50,341 bases of DNA from Rhodobacteraceae bacterium EhC02 (GTDB lineage Bacteria; Pseudomonadota; Alphaproteobacteria; Rhodobacterales; Rhodobacteraceae). The notes below the pieces were generated by a model that was not told the DNA's origin, searched no databases, and worked only from the letters and a program-made list of their open reading frames with translations. Shown one piece after another: positions 8,784 to 17,700 of the stretch (position 1 is its first letter; each line of letters begins with the position of its first letter). The stretch spans positions 1 through 50,341 of the forward strand of contig LXYH01000035.1 in assembly GCA_001650895.1 (NCBI GenBank), read 5' to 3'. The position numbers and the translations under genes were made by a program.

Positions 8784-11324
8784 GTGATCAGATTCATCCT
8801 TTCGACCCTTGGCGGGCTATTCACCCTTGTGACGCTTGGCATTTTCGCCATGGCCGTCAGCATCGGGGCGGTGTTCTATATCTACGGCCGCGACCTGCCC
8901 AGCCATGAAAGCCTGGCGCAGTACACGCCCCCCACCATCAGCCGCATCTATTCGGCCGAAGGGCGCATCATCGATGAATTCGCCAAGGAACGCCGTCTGT
9001 TCACCCCCGCCGCCGAGATTCCCGACCTGGTGAAACAGGCCTTCATCTCGGCCGAGGACAAGAATTTCTACATTCACAAGGGCTATGACGCGCGCGGTAT
9101 CGCCGCGGCGGCCTATGATGCCATCGCCTCGCGCGGGCAGGATGTGCGCGGCGCCTCCACCATCACGCAGCAGGTGATGAAGAACTTCCTTCTGGGGGGC
9201 GAACGTGCCGCCGAGCGCAAGATCAAGGAAATCATCCTTGCCACGCGTCTTGAAGAGACGCTGAGCAAGGAACGCATCCTCGAACTTTATCTGAACGAGA
9301 TTTTCCTTGGCCAGAACTCCTATGGGGTGACGGCGGCGGCGCTGACCTATTTCAACAAACCCCTGCGCGACCTGGCCCCGCATGAGGCGGCTTTCCTTGC
9401 GTCCCTGCCCAAGGCACCGTCGGATTATCACCCGGTCCGCCGTGCCGACCGTCTGCTGGCGCGGCGCAATTTCGTGCTGCGAGAGATGTTCGAGAACGGA
9501 TATCTCACCGAACCGGTCTATCAGGCCGAGGCGGCGTTGCCGCTGCGTTCGGTGCAGGCAGGCGATTTCGAGACGTTCCGCGCGGCCCTGCCGCCGCGCG
9601 ACTATTTCACCGACGAGATCCGGCGTCAGCTGTCGGTCGATTTCGGCGAGGATGAATTCTTTTCCGGCGGCATGACCGTGCGCGCCACGATCGACCCCGA
9701 CATGCAGGTCGATGCCGCCCGCGCGCTGCGCCGGGCGCTGGAAACCTATGACCGTGAAGGCGGGGTCTGGCGTGGCACCGGGCGCAAGCTGCCGCCCGAA
9801 GAGATGGCCGAGTGGTGGACCGCGCTGGAAAAGGTCGAGGTGCCCCGCGACATCGACCTGAACGGCCAATGGTATCCCGCCGTGGTGCTGGAGCTTTCGG
9901 GTAACGAGGCCCGCCTGGGGATCGAGGATCAGCCGGGTGAGGATCACGTGATCAAGTCCAATGACGTGACCTGGGCGCGCAAGCTTTTGCCAGATGGCAA
10001 GCTGGCGCGCCGCGCGCAGGTGCCGTCGGACCTGCTGGAGGTGGGTGATATCGTGCTGGTGCGCGCCATCACATCCGACAGCGACGGCAGCTTTGTGCGC
10101 TGGAGCCTGCGCCAGGTGCCCGAGGTGCAGGGTGGTTTCATGGCGATGGACGTCAACACCGGCCGCGTGATCGCCATGCAAGGCGGCTTCAGCTACCAGG
10201 ATTCGGTGTTCAACCGTGCCACGCAGGCGCGCCGTCAGCCCGGCTCAAGCTTCAAGCCCTTTGTCTATGCCGCAGCACTGGACAGCGGTTACAGCCCGGC
10301 GACGATCGTCGTCGATGCCCCGATCGAGATCAACACGCCGCAGGGCCTCTGGCGTCCGCGCAACTCCTCGAACCAGTATTACGGCCCCACGCCGCTGCGG
10401 ACAGGCATCGAACAGTCGCGCAACCTGATGACCATCCGCCTTGCGCAGGAAGTGGGGATGGACATCGTCGCGGACTATGCCGAGAAATTCGGCGTCTATG
10501 ACAACATGGGCCGGTTCCTGGCAAACTCGCTTGGGTCCGAGGAAACCACCCTGTTCCAGATGGTCGCCGCCTATGCGATGTTCGCCAATGGCGGCGAACG
10601 GGTGCTGCCGACCCTTGTGGACCGGGTGCAGGACCGTTTCGGGCGCACGATCTATCGCCATGATCAGCGCAACTGCGTCGATTGCCTGGTGCCCGGCATC
10701 CCGCAAGGACAGGCCCCCCGGATCGACACCAACCGCGAGCGGGTGATGAACGCGATCACGGCCTACCAGCTGACGTCGATGATGACGGGTGTGGTCGAAC
10801 GCGGCACCGCCGCGCGGACCGTGGGTCTCAGCGTGCCTGTCGCGGGCAAGACCGGCACGACGAACGATGCCAAGGATGTGTGGTTCGTGGGCTTTACCAG
10901 CAATATCGTGGCGGGCTGCTATATCGGTTACGATCAGCCGCGCCCGCTGGGCCGTGGTGCCTCGGGCGGGGGGATGTGCGGCCCTGTGTTCCAGGAATTC
11001 ATGCTTGAAGCGACCAAGAAATACGGCGGCGGCCCCTTCGCCGTGCCGCCGGGCGGGCGCTTCATCAAGATCGACCGTTTCACCGGCGCGCCGCTGCCGG
11101 ATGACGCCACCGGGGATTTCGTCGTGGCGGAATATTTCCGCGATGGCGAAGAGCCCGTCTTCGGCGTGACCTATGATGGCGGTTTCGCCATGGGGTCGAA
11201 CCTGCCGCTGGTGCAGGAGGCGCAGGCCCGCGCCGGACGGCAGGTCACCACCTCGACCGGGCAGACCGCGACCGTCGGCCCCAAGGCCGATTTCGGCACG
11301 GTCTCATCGGGCGGCCTATACTAG
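8784..11324 (+). CDS. mrcA: Penicillin-binding protein 1A (bifunctional transglycosylase/transpeptidase)
   Basis: The 846-aa protein is a class A PBP that polymerises and cross-links peptidoglycan at the inner membrane. It has an N-terminal cytoplasmic stub and TM (about 3-35), a GT51 glycosyltransferase domain with the catalytic glutamate in SAEDKNFY, an inserted OB-like domain before the transpeptidase region, and a transpeptidase domain with S488 in GSSFKPF (SxxK), an SRN triad (SRNLMT) and K689 in KTGTTND. The GTG at 8784 is chosen because a good Shine-Dalgarno (AGAGG) precedes it and the TM follows at once; the reading frame is open further upstream but that part overlaps amiC. The presence of the OB insert and total length match PBP1A rather than PBP1B or PBP1C. 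Confidence 0.95.
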   Translation: MIRFILSTLGGLFTLVTLGIFAMAVSIGAVFYIYGRDLPSHESLAQYTPPTISRIYSAEGRIIDEFAKERRLFTPAAEIPDLVKQAFISAEDKNFYIHKGYDARGIAAAAYDAIASRGQDVRGASTITQQVMKNFLLGGERAAERKIKEIILATRLEETLSKERILELYLNEIFLGQNSYGVTAAALTYFNKPLRDLAPHEAAFLASLPKAPSDYHPVRRADRLLARRNFVLREMFENGYLTEPVYQAEAALPLRSVQAGDFETFRAALPPRDYFTDEIRRQLSVDFGEDEFFSGGMTVRATIDPDMQVDAARALRRALETYDREGGVWRGTGRKLPPEEMAEWWTALEKVEVPRDIDLNGQWYPAVVLELSGNEARLGIEDQPGEDHVIKSNDVTWARKLLPDGKLARRAQVPSDLLEVGDIVLVRAITSDSDGSFVRWSLRQVPEVQGGFMAMDVNTGRVIAMQGGFSYQDSVFNRATQARRQPGSSFKPFVYAAALDSGYSPATIVVDAPIEINTPQGLWRPRNSSNQYYGPTPLRTGIEQSRNLMTIRLAQEVGMDIVADYAEKFGVYDNMGRFLANSLGSEETTLFQMVAAYAMFANGGERVLPTLVDRVQDRFGRTIYRHDQRNCVDCLVPGIPQGQAPRIDTNRERVMNAITAYQLTSMMTGVVERGTAARTVGLSVPVAGKTGTTNDAKDVWFVGFTSNIVAGCYIGYDQPRPLGRGASGGGMCGPVFQEFMLEATKKYGGGPFAVPPGGRFIKIDRFTGAPLPDDATGDFVVAEYFRDGEEPVFGVTYDGGFAMGSNLPLVQEAQARAGRQVTTSTGQTATVGPKADFGTVSSGGLY

Positions 11325-11356
11325 CGTTTAGGGATGCCCTGATCAGGGCCCCACGC

Positions 11357-11385
11357 TTGCCCCGGCGCGATGGCTGGTCTATCAG
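11357..11385 (+). promoter_or_regulatory. Candidate promoter of prfB
   Basis: TTGCCC at 11357-11362 and TATCAG at 11380-11385 lie 17 bases apart, 55 bp before the prfB ATG. The match to consensus is moderate. It lies in the only non-coding gap between mrcA and prfB. Confidence 0.4.
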
Positions 11386-11439
11386 GCGGGGTGATCATCC
11401 GATCCGCCTATCCACGTGATCCATCCAGCAGGAAGACCC

Positions 11440-12567
11440 ATGCGCGCCGAGGTTCAGAACACGATTGCCGAGATCCAGAAATCGCTGGAGCTGCTGCGCC
11501 AGCGCATGGATTGGGAGATGGCCCCCCATCGGCTTGAGGAATTCAACGCCCGTGTCGAGGATCCGACCCTCTGGGACGATCCCGAAAAGGCGCAGGCGCT
11601 GATGCGGGACCGGCAGAACCTTGTCGATGCGATCGATACGGTCACCGGGATCGCGCAGGAATTGCAGGACAATATCGACCTGATCGAACTGGGCGAGATG
11701 GAAGACGACGCCGAAGTCGTCAAGGACGCCGAGGCCGCGCTGAAGGCGCTCAAGGCCAAGGCCGCCGAAAAGGAACTCGAGGCGCTGCTGGATGGCGAGG
11801 CCGACGGCAATGACTCGTTTCTGGAAATCAACGCAGGTGCGGGCGGCACCGAAAGCTGTGACTGGGCCAGCATCCTGGCGCGGATGTATGTCCGCTGGGC
11901 CGAAAGCAAGGGCTACAAGGTCGAGATGCAATCCCAAAGCCCGGGCGAAGAGGCGGGGATCAAGTCGGTCACCTACAAGATCTCGGGGCATAATGCCTAT
12001 GGCTGGCTGAAATCGGAATCGGGTGTGCATCGCCTTGTCCGCATCAGCCCCTATGACAGTGCCGCGCGGCGGCACACGTCGTTCTCGTCGGTCTGGGTCT
12101 ACCCGGTCGTGGATGACAACATCGAAATCGAAGTTGCGCCGAACGATATCCGCATCGATACCTACCGGTCCTCGGGCGCGGGCGGCCAGCACGTGAACAC
12201 GACCGATTCGGCGGTGCGGATCACCCATATTCCCACCGGCATCGTCGTGACCAGTTCGGAAAAGTCGCAGCATCAGAACCGCGACATCGCCATGAAGGCG
12301 CTGAAATCGCGGCTCTACCAGCTGGAACTGGACAAGCGCAACGCCGCCATCAACGAAGCCCATGCCGCCAAGGGCGAGGCGGGCTGGGGCAACCAGATCC
12401 GGTCCTACGTGTTGCAGCCCTACCAGATGGTCAAGGATCTGCGCACCGGCTTCGAGACGTCGGATACGGGCGGCGTGCTGGATGGCGATCTTGACGGGCT
12501 GATGGCCGCGACGCTGGCGATGGATGTCTCGGGCAAGAGCCGCGCAGAGGCGCAGGCCGAGGGCTGA
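11440..12567 (+). CDS. prfB: Peptide chain release factor 2
   Basis: The 375-aa protein is RF2, which ends translation at UGA and UAA. The peptidyl-tRNA hydrolysis loop GGQ is in [14 protein letters not shown]. The stop-recognition tripeptide region reads [15 protein letters not shown], with SPY where E. coli has SPF; RF1 would have PxT here, so RF2 is the better call. The ATG at 11440 with AGGAAG upstream is preferred to an in-frame GTG at 11416. The frame is continuous from this start, so the autoregulatory +1 frameshift known in E. coli prfB is absent. A gene for an amidase follows 67 bp downstream. Confidence 0.95.
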   Translation: MRAEVQNTIAEIQKSLELLRQRMDWEMAPHRLEEFNARVEDPTLWDDPEKAQALMRDRQNLVDAIDTVTGIAQELQDNIDLIELGEMEDDAEVVKDAEAALKALKAKAAEKELEALLDGEADGNDSFLEINAGAGGTESCDWASILARMYVRWAESKGYKVEMQSQSPGEEAGIKSVTYKISGHNAYGWLKSESGVHRLVRISPYDSAARRHTSFSSVWVYPVVDDNIEIEVAPNDIRIDTYRSSGAGGQHVNTTDSAVRITHIPTGIVVTSSEKSQHQNRDIAMKALKSRLYQLELDKRNAAINEAHAAKGEAGWGNQIRSYVLQPYQMVKDLRTGFETSDTGGVLDGDLDGLMAATLAMDVSGKSRAEAQAEG

Positions 12568-12634
12568 ATACCGCTTGATCCTTCACAAGTTATCTGTCGA
12601 AACTGACCTGCAACAGGGGCAGGGAGGCTTTCCG

Positions 12635-14065
12635 ATGGATGATCTGATGAACCGCGACGCGCTGGAGCTGTCGTCGATGCTCGAGGCGCGCCAGATCAGC
12701 GCGGTCGAGCTGATGCAGGCGACGCTGGACCGGATCGGACAGGTCAATCCGGGCGTCAACGCCGTGGTCAGTCTGCGCGATGCCGATACCCTGCTGGCCG
12801 AGGCGAAAGCCGCAGACAACGCGCTGCGCAAGGGCTGGCTGCACGGCATTCCGCTGGCGGTCAAGGACCTGGCCGATGTGGCGGGGCTGCCGACATCGAT
12901 GGGATCGCCTGCCTTTGCCGGGAATGTCCCCGTTGCCGATTGCGGTATGGTGGCCTGGATGCGCGCGGCGGGTGGCCTATTCATAGGCAAGACCAACACG
13001 CCTGAATTCGGTCTGGGCAGTCACACGTTCAACCCCGTGCATGGCGCGACATACAATCCCTATGACAGCGGGCGCACGGTGGGCGGGTCCTCCGGCGGGG
13101 CGGCGGCGGCGCTGGCGGCGCGCATGCTGTCCGTGACCGACGGGTCCGACATGATGGGATCGCTGCGCAACCCTGCCGGCTGGTGCAATGTCTACGGGAT
13201 GCGCCCCAGCTGGGGCCGTATCCCTGCTGATCCGGTGGGCGATACCTTCCTGCATCCGCTGGCCACGCTGGGGCCGATGGGGCGCAGCCCGCGCGACATG
13301 GCCGCTCTGCTTGAAGTGCAGGCCGGCCCCAACCCCCGCGTGCCCTTCGGCCTGCCGAAACAGGGCTATCTGGACGGGATCGACGCCGATGTGAAAGGCC
13401 GCCGCATCGGCTGGCTGGGCAGCTGGGGCGGGGCCTATCCGATGGAGCCGGGCATCCTGCCGTTGATCGAAGGGGCGCTGAGCGGGTTCAGCGACATGGG
13501 CTGCACGGTCGAGTCGGTCGATCCCCCCTTCAGCGCCGCCGAGATCTGGGACAGCTGGGTCGCCCTGCGCGCCTTTGCCAATCTCGGCCGACTTGATGCG
13601 ATCTATTCCGATCCGGTCAAGCGCAAGCTTCTGAAACCCGAGGCGATCTGGGAAATCGAGACAGGTCTGTCGCTGAGCCCGTTGCAGATCCAGCGCGCCA
13701 GCGTGATACGCTCGCGCTGGTATGCCAAGGCCGCCGAATTGTTCGACACATATGACGCGCTTGTGCTGCCCTCGGCGCAGCTATGGCCCTTCCCGGTGGA
13801 ATGGGACTGGCCCAAGGATATCGCAGGTCAGCCGATGGATACCTATCACCGCTGGATGGAGGTCGTGATCCCCGTCAGCCTGATCGGTCTGCCCGCCGTC
13901 TGCGTGCCTGCAGGCTTTGGCGCGGCGGGTGGTCCCGGCGCGGGCCTGCCCATGGGGATGCAGATTTTCGGCCGCCACGGCGACGATGCAGGGCTTTTGC
14001 AACTGGCGCAGGCCTGGCACCGCGCCACCGACTGGCCGAACCAAAGACCCCCCGCGCTGTCCTGA
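12635..14065 (+). CDS. Amidase-signature family protein
   Basis: The 476-aa protein belongs to the amidase signature (AS) family of Ser-cisSer-Lys amide hydrolases. The catalytic lysine is K77 in LAVKDLADVAG, the cis-serine lies in GGSSGG (about 151-155), and the nucleophile is S176 in GSDMMGSLRNPA. The ATG at 12635 has a strong GGGAGG upstream. It is not GatA: it is not next to gatB or gatC and its C-terminal half is different in style. AS enzymes act on a wide range of amides and the substrate cannot be told from the sequence. The C-terminal region contains the usual PMGMQIFGRHGDD segment. Confidence 0.88.
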   Translation: MDDLMNRDALELSSMLEARQISAVELMQATLDRIGQVNPGVNAVVSLRDADTLLAEAKAADNALRKGWLHGIPLAVKDLADVAGLPTSMGSPAFAGNVPVADCGMVAWMRAAGGLFIGKTNTPEFGLGSHTFNPVHGATYNPYDSGRTVGGSSGGAAAALAARMLSVTDGSDMMGSLRNPAGWCNVYGMRPSWGRIPADPVGDTFLHPLATLGPMGRSPRDMAALLEVQAGPNPRVPFGLPKQGYLDGIDADVKGRRIGWLGSWGGAYPMEPGILPLIEGALSGFSDMGCTVESVDPPFSAAEIWDSWVALRAFANLGRLDAIYSDPVKRKLLKPEAIWEIETGLSLSPLQIQRASVIRSRWYAKAAELFDTYDALVLPSAQLWPFPVEWDWPKDIAGQPMDTYHRWMEVVIPVSLIGLPAVCVPAGFGAAGGPGAGLPMGMQIFGRHGDDAGLLQLAQAWHRATDWPNQRPPALS

Positions 14066-14129
14066 GGCTTGCTTTTCGCGGCATTTGCGGGTCTCATCCG
14101 CAGATACCGGAATGTGACGGGGAGGGACC

Positions 14130-14903
14130 ATGCCGGATACGCCCAAGGAAGGACTGCCCGATATCGGGGCGGTCAGCATGGCAACGCTGACCGAGGCGCT
14201 CAGGCGTGGCTGGTCGGACATGCGCCGCGCGCCGCTTTACGGTGTGTTCTTCGCCTCGGTCTACGTGGCGCTGGGGCTGGTGCTGGCGGCGATCACATGG
14301 ACCACGGGCAAGACCTACTGGCTGGTGTTTGCCGCAGTGGGCTTTCCGCTGGTCGGCCCTTTCGCCGCTGTCGGGCTTTACGATGTCAGCCGCCGGATCG
14401 AGCAGGGCCGCCCGCTGATCATGTCGGAAATCCTGAGCGTGGTCTGGCGGCAATCACGACGGCAACTGCCTTCGATCTGCGCGATCATCATCATGGTCTT
14501 CCTGTTCTGGTTCTTTCTGGCGCACATGATCTTTGCCCTTTTCATGGGGCTGTCGACGATGACCAATATATCAAGCTCTTACGGGGTGTTCCTGACGCCG
14601 AATGGCATGGCGATGCTGGCCGTGGGCACGGTGGTGGGCGGCATCTTCGCGGCACTTCTGTTCATGATCACGGTGATTGCCCTGCCGCTGCTGCTGGAGC
14701 GCGAGATCGATTTCGTCACCGCCATGATCACCAGTTTCCAGTTCGTGCTGGCCAATCCCGCGCCGATGCTGGCCTGGGCCGCGCTGATCGCGGGGCTGAC
14801 CTTTGCGGCGATGCTGCCGGCCTTTCTGGGGCTGTTCCTGGTGCTGCCGCTTCTGGGGCATGCGACCTGGCATCTTTACCGGCTGGTGACGCAGGCGGCA
14901 TGA
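14130..14903 (+). CDS. DUF2189-type integral membrane protein
   Basis: The 257-aa protein has a short soluble N-terminus ending in [15 protein letters not shown], followed by about six hydrophobic segments, for example around residues 40-60, 66-85, 115-140, 160-185, 205-228 and 230-250. The GWxDxxxAPxYG opening and the [17 protein letters not shown] loop are the features I associate with DUF2189 membrane proteins. The function is unknown. The gene ends at a strong hairpin shared with the convergent ilvN gene. Confidence 0.75.
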   Translation: MPDTPKEGLPDIGAVSMATLTEALRRGWSDMRRAPLYGVFFASVYVALGLVLAAITWTTGKTYWLVFAAVGFPLVGPFAAVGLYDVSRRIEQGRPLIMSEILSVVWRQSRRQLPSICAIIIMVFLFWFFLAHMIFALFMGLSTMTNISSSYGVFLTPNGMAMLAVGTVVGGIFAALLFMITVIALPLLLEREIDFVTAMITSFQFVLANPAPMLAWAALIAGLTFAAMLPAFLGLFLVLPLLGHATWHLYRLVTQAA

Positions 14904-14939
14904 AAAAGGCGCGTCGGGCCCTGCGCCTGCGCGCCTTTT
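14904..14939. terminator. Bidirectional terminator between DUF2189 gene and ilvN
   Basis: A perfect 10-bp inverted repeat AAAAGGCGCG (14904-14913) and CGCGCCTTTT (14930-14939) encloses a GC-rich loop. It has A-tracts and T-tracts at both ends, so it can terminate both the rightward DUF2189 transcript and the leftward ilvBN transcript. It begins directly at the DUF2189 stop codon and lies 18 bp from the ilvN stop. Confidence 0.85.
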
Positions 14940-14957
14940 CGTTGAGGGGTGATGCTG

Positions 14958-15524
14958 TCAGGCCGCGCCGCCGCGCGACAGGGCGGCGACACCGGTGCGC
15001 GCCACTTCTAGCAGGCCCAGGGGCCGCATCAGTTCGGCGAAGGCGTCGATCTTTTCGGGCGCGCCGGTGATTTCGAACACAAAGCTCGACAGGGTGCTGT
15101 CCACCACATTGGCGCGGAAGATATCGGCCAGACGCAGCGCCTCGACCCGCTTGTCGCCGGTGCCTTCGACCTTGAACAGCGCCAGCTCACGCTCGACCGA
15201 GGCACCTTCGACCGTCAGGTCATGCACCTCGTGGACGGGCACGATCCGGCCCAGCTGCGCCTTGATCTGTTCGATCACCTGCGGCGTGCCGGTGGTCACG
15301 ATGGTGATGCGGCTGAGGTGTCCGGCATGGTCGATCTCGGCCACGGTCAGGCTTTCGATGTTGTAGCCGCGCCCGGAAAACAGCCCGATCACGCGGGCCA
15401 GAACGCCCGCCTCGTTATCGACAATCACCGCCAGGGTGTGGCGTTCCTCGACATCCGAGAAGTTGGGCCGCAGGTTATAGGCCGAATGCTTGGTCGAGCC
15501 CTTCTTGATCTGTAGTGCAGACAT
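14958..15524 (-). CDS. ilvN: Acetolactate synthase regulatory (small) subunit
   Basis: The 188-aa protein is the regulatory subunit of acetohydroxyacid synthase (IlvN/IlvH). It activates the large subunit and makes it sensitive to valine feedback. An ACT domain lies at about 28-100 (HTLAVIVDNEAGVLARVIGLFSGRGYN style, with the key NEAGVLARV turn) and a C-terminal ALS_ss_C domain follows. It is the second gene of the ilvBN operon, 54 bp after ilvB, and would share the ilv attenuator. A shared terminator follows. Confidence 0.95.
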   Translation of the reverse strand: MSALQIKKGSTKHSAYNLRPNFSDVEERHTLAVIVDNEAGVLARVIGLFSGRGYNIESLTVAEIDHAGHLSRITIVTTGTPQVIEQIKAQLGRIVPVHEVHDLTVEGASVERELALFKVEGTGDKRVEALRLADIFRANVVDSTLSSFVFEITGAPEKIDAFAELMRPLGLLEVARTGVAALSRGGAA

Positions 15525-15578
15525 GGTCTTGGTCCTTTGATGACGTCAGGGGCAGGGGTCCGATGTTCCGGGGAACGA

Positions 15579-17333
15579 TCAGACCATCACGGCGCCTTTC
15601 GATCCGATGGCATCCTTGGTGCTGGCCTCGCCCAGCAGCATCTTGTTGTGCGGCTCGCCCGATGGGATCATGGGGAAGCAGTTCTCGTGCTTTTCCACCA
15701 GGCAGTCGAAGATCACCGGCCCGTCGTAATTGATCATCTCCATGATCGCATCGTCCAGGTCGTCGGCATCCTTGCACAGGATCCCCTTGCAGCCGAAGGC
15801 CTCGGCCAGCTTGACGAAATCGGGTAGGGATTCGGACCAGCTGTGCGAATAACGCTCGCCATGCAGCAGTTCCTGCCACTGGCGCACCATGCCAAGGCGT
15901 TCGTTGTTCAGGATGAATTGCTTGACGGGCAGGTTGAACTGCATCGCCGTGCCCATCTCCTGCATGTTCATCAGCCAGGACGCCTCACCGGCCACGTTGA
16001 TCACCAGCGCGTCCGGGTGCGCCATCTGCACACCGATCGACGCCGGGAAGCCATAGCCCATCGTGCCCAGACCGCCCGATGTCATCCAGCGGTTCGGATC
16101 CTCGAAGTTCAGGTATTGGGCGGCCCACATCTGGTGCTGGCCCACTTCGGTGCAGATGTAGCGATCATGCCCCTTGGTCAGCTCTTCCAGGCGCTTGAGG
16201 GCGTATTGCGGCTTGATGACCTTGCCCTTCTGTTCGAACTTCAGGCAGTCCACCTTGCGCCATTCGTTGATCTGGCTCCACCATTTGGCCAGACCTTCCT
16301 TGTTGGTCTTGCGGCCACGCGCCTTCCAGATCTTCAGCATGTCTTCCAGAACATGGGCCACATCGCCCACGATCGGGATGTCGACACGGATCACCTTGTT
16401 GATCGACGAGGGGTCGATGTCGATATGCACCTTCTTGGAATTGGGGCTGAAGGCATCGACGCGCCCGGTGATGCGGTCATCGAAGCGTGCGCCGATGTTG
16501 ATCATCAGGTCGCAGCCGTGCATGGCCATGTTCGCCTCGTAAAGACCGTGCATGCCCAGCATGCCCAGCCAATGCGTGCCCGATGCGGGATAGGCGCCCA
16601 GGCCCATCAGGGTCGAGGTGATGGGAAAGCCGGTCGCCTCGACCAGTTCGCGCAGCAGCTGGCTTGCGCCGGGGCCCGAGTTGATCACGCCGCCGCCGGT
16701 ATAGAAGATCGGGCGCTTGGCGGTCTCAAGTGCGGCCACCAGTTCGGTAATCGCTTCCAGATCGCCCTTGACCTGCGGCTGATAGCGGCGGCTGCCGCCT
16801 TTCTGCGGCGCCTGGTAGGTGCCGGATGCGAATTGCACGTCCTTGGGAATGTCGACCAGCACCGGGCCGGGACGGCCGGCGGTTGCGACGTGAAATGCCT
16901 CGTGCAGGGTGGCGGACAGCTTCTCGGTGTCCTTGACCAGCCAGTTGTGCTTGGTGCAGGGGCGCGTGATGCCCACGGTATCGGCTTCCTGGAAGGCATC
17001 GTTGCCGATCATGAAGGTCGGCACCTGGCCGGTCAGAACCACGATTGGGATACTGTCCATCAGCGCGTCCGTCAGGCCGGTCACCGCGTTGGTGGCACCG
17101 GGGCCCGAGGTCACCAGAACCACGCCGGGCTTGCCCGTCGCGCGGGCATAGCCTTCGGCGGCGTGAACCGCGCCCTGTTCGTGGCGCACCAGGATGTGCT
17201 GAATCTCGTTCTGCTGGAAGATCTCGTCGTAAATCGGCAGCACCGCGCCGCCGGGATACCCGAATACGACGTCCACACCCTGATCCTTGAGGGCCTGAAC
17301 CACCATTCTCGCTCCGGTCATCTGACGTGTCAT
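15579..17333 (-). CDS. ilvB: Acetolactate synthase catalytic (large) subunit
   Basis: The 584-aa ThDP enzyme condenses pyruvate, or pyruvate and 2-ketobutyrate, in valine/leucine/isoleucine synthesis. Visible features are the N-terminal VFGYPGGAVLPIYDE with its catalytic-glutamate loop (RHEQGAVHAAEGYAR), a FAD/beta-barrel middle domain, and the C-terminal ThDP-binding region. The usual GDG of the ThDP motif reads GEA (NVAGEASWLMN) before the closing NN of ILNNERLG; I recall this variant from other alphaproteobacteria. An in-frame ATG at 17369 directly follows the attenuator T-run but lacks a ribosome site; the ATG at 17333 has GGAG at 9 bases and is chosen. Confidence 0.95.
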   Translation of the reverse strand: MTRQMTGARMVVQALKDQGVDVVFGYPGGAVLPIYDEIFQQNEIQHILVRHEQGAVHAAEGYARATGKPGVVLVTSGPGATNAVTGLTDALMDSIPIVVLTGQVPTFMIGNDAFQEADTVGITRPCTKHNWLVKDTEKLSATLHEAFHVATAGRPGPVLVDIPKDVQFASGTYQAPQKGGSRRYQPQVKGDLEAITELVAALETAKRPIFYTGGGVINSGPGASQLLRELVEATGFPITSTLMGLGAYPASGTHWLGMLGMHGLYEANMAMHGCDLMINIGARFDDRITGRVDAFSPNSKKVHIDIDPSSINKVIRVDIPIVGDVAHVLEDMLKIWKARGRKTNKEGLAKWWSQINEWRKVDCLKFEQKGKVIKPQYALKRLEELTKGHDRYICTEVGQHQMWAAQYLNFEDPNRWMTSGGLGTMGYGFPASIGVQMAHPDALVINVAGEASWLMNMQEMGTAMQFNLPVKQFILNNERLGMVRQWQELLHGERYSHSWSESLPDFVKLAEAFGCKGILCKDADDLDDAIMEMINYDGPVIFDCLVEKHENCFPMIPSGEPHNKMLLGEASTKDAIGSKGAVMV

Positions 17334-17369
17334 GTGCTTTGCTCCGTTGTCGACGTCATCCATTCGCAT

Positions 17370-17396
17370 AAAAAAGCCCCCGATTTTGTCGGGGGC
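17370..17396 (-). terminator. Intrinsic terminator of the ilvBN attenuator
   Basis: On the minus strand the stem GCCCCCGA / TCGGGGGC (17389-17396 and 17376-17383) closes a CAAAA loop and is followed by six T (17375-17370). It stands between the leader peptide and ilvB. Its 5' arm overlaps by three bases the 3' arm of an alternative antiterminator helix (17394-17403). Confidence 0.9.
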
Positions 17397-17438
17397 GCAT
17401 GGGGTACCTTGAGGGTGTCCGTTACCGGCCCATGCGCC
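17394..17438 (-). promoter_or_regulatory. ilvBN antiterminator helix
   Basis: On the minus strand GGCGCATGGG (17438-17429) is perfectly complementary to CCCATGCGCC (17403-17394). The first arm lies inside the last codons of the leader peptide and the second arm shares bases with the terminator stem, so the two helices exclude each other. A ribosome stalled on the Leu-Val-Ile-Ile-Val codons would leave the first arm free and favour read-through. A ribosome reaching the stop would cover it and favour termination. Confidence 0.85.
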
Positions 17439-17475
17439 ATTTCCTTACGATGATCACTAGCGGTGTCATTGCCAT
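17422..17475 (-). CDS. ilvL: ilvBN leader peptide (attenuation peptide)
   Basis: A 17-codon reading frame reads MAMTPLVIIVRKWRMGR and stops at TAA. An AAGGAG Shine-Dalgarno lies 5 bases before the ATG. Five consecutive codons, Leu-Val-Ile-Ile-Val (CTA GTG ATC ATC GTA), specify exactly the three amino acids made by the pathway downstream; CTA is a rare leucine codon in this GC-rich genome. The frame is followed by mutually exclusive antiterminator and terminator helices and then by ilvB. It is a sensor of charged branched-chain aminoacyl-tRNAs, not a functional protein. It is too short for routine gene callers. Confidence 0.9.
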   Translation of the reverse strand: MAMTPLVIIVRKWRMGR

Positions 17476-17499
17476 CGGCTCCTTCGTGCGTGGCGGGAC

Positions 17500-17526
17500 A
17501 TTATGAGTGCTGCAGGGCAGCGTCAA
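17500..17526 (-). promoter_or_regulatory. Candidate promoter of the ilv leader and ilvBN
   Basis: On the minus strand TTGACG (17526-17521) is followed after 15 bases by CATAAT (17505-17500). A 15-base spacer is short, but both hexamers are good. A start near 17493 would give a leader of about 18 bases before the leader-peptide ATG, as expected for an attenuator. Confidence 0.5.
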
Positions 17527-17644
17527 CCGCCAATCGGGTGAATTTAATGTCGCGGGGGTGAATTATTTTGTATCTTTATTACGTTTTGGGGCCTTGAAAC
17601 GTCAGGAAAAGAATTATGAGGCCCTGAATGCGGCCAAAATGACC

Positions 17645-17673
17645 GATGCCGCAGCCACAAGGGGCGCGGCATC
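17645..17673 (-). terminator. Possible terminator after bpt
   Basis: A perfect 8-bp dyad GATGCCGC / GCGGCATC with a 13-base loop lies 28 bp downstream of the bpt stop. The run after it (minus strand GGTCATTTTGG) has only four T, so termination efficiency is uncertain. The AT-rich stretch 17540-17640 between it and the ilv promoter holds no gene that I can support. Confidence 0.4.
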
Positions 17674-17700
17674 CGACCGAGTGCGGTCAAGCCAGTGGGA

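Noticed and set aside
11416-11520. Programmed +1 frameshift in prfB
   Set aside because: The reading frame is continuous from the start to the GGQ domain without an internal TGA.
15843-17453. 536-codon open frame antisense to ilvB
   Set aside because: Low-complexity translation with many His/Gln/Arg; ilvB and its attenuator explain the region.
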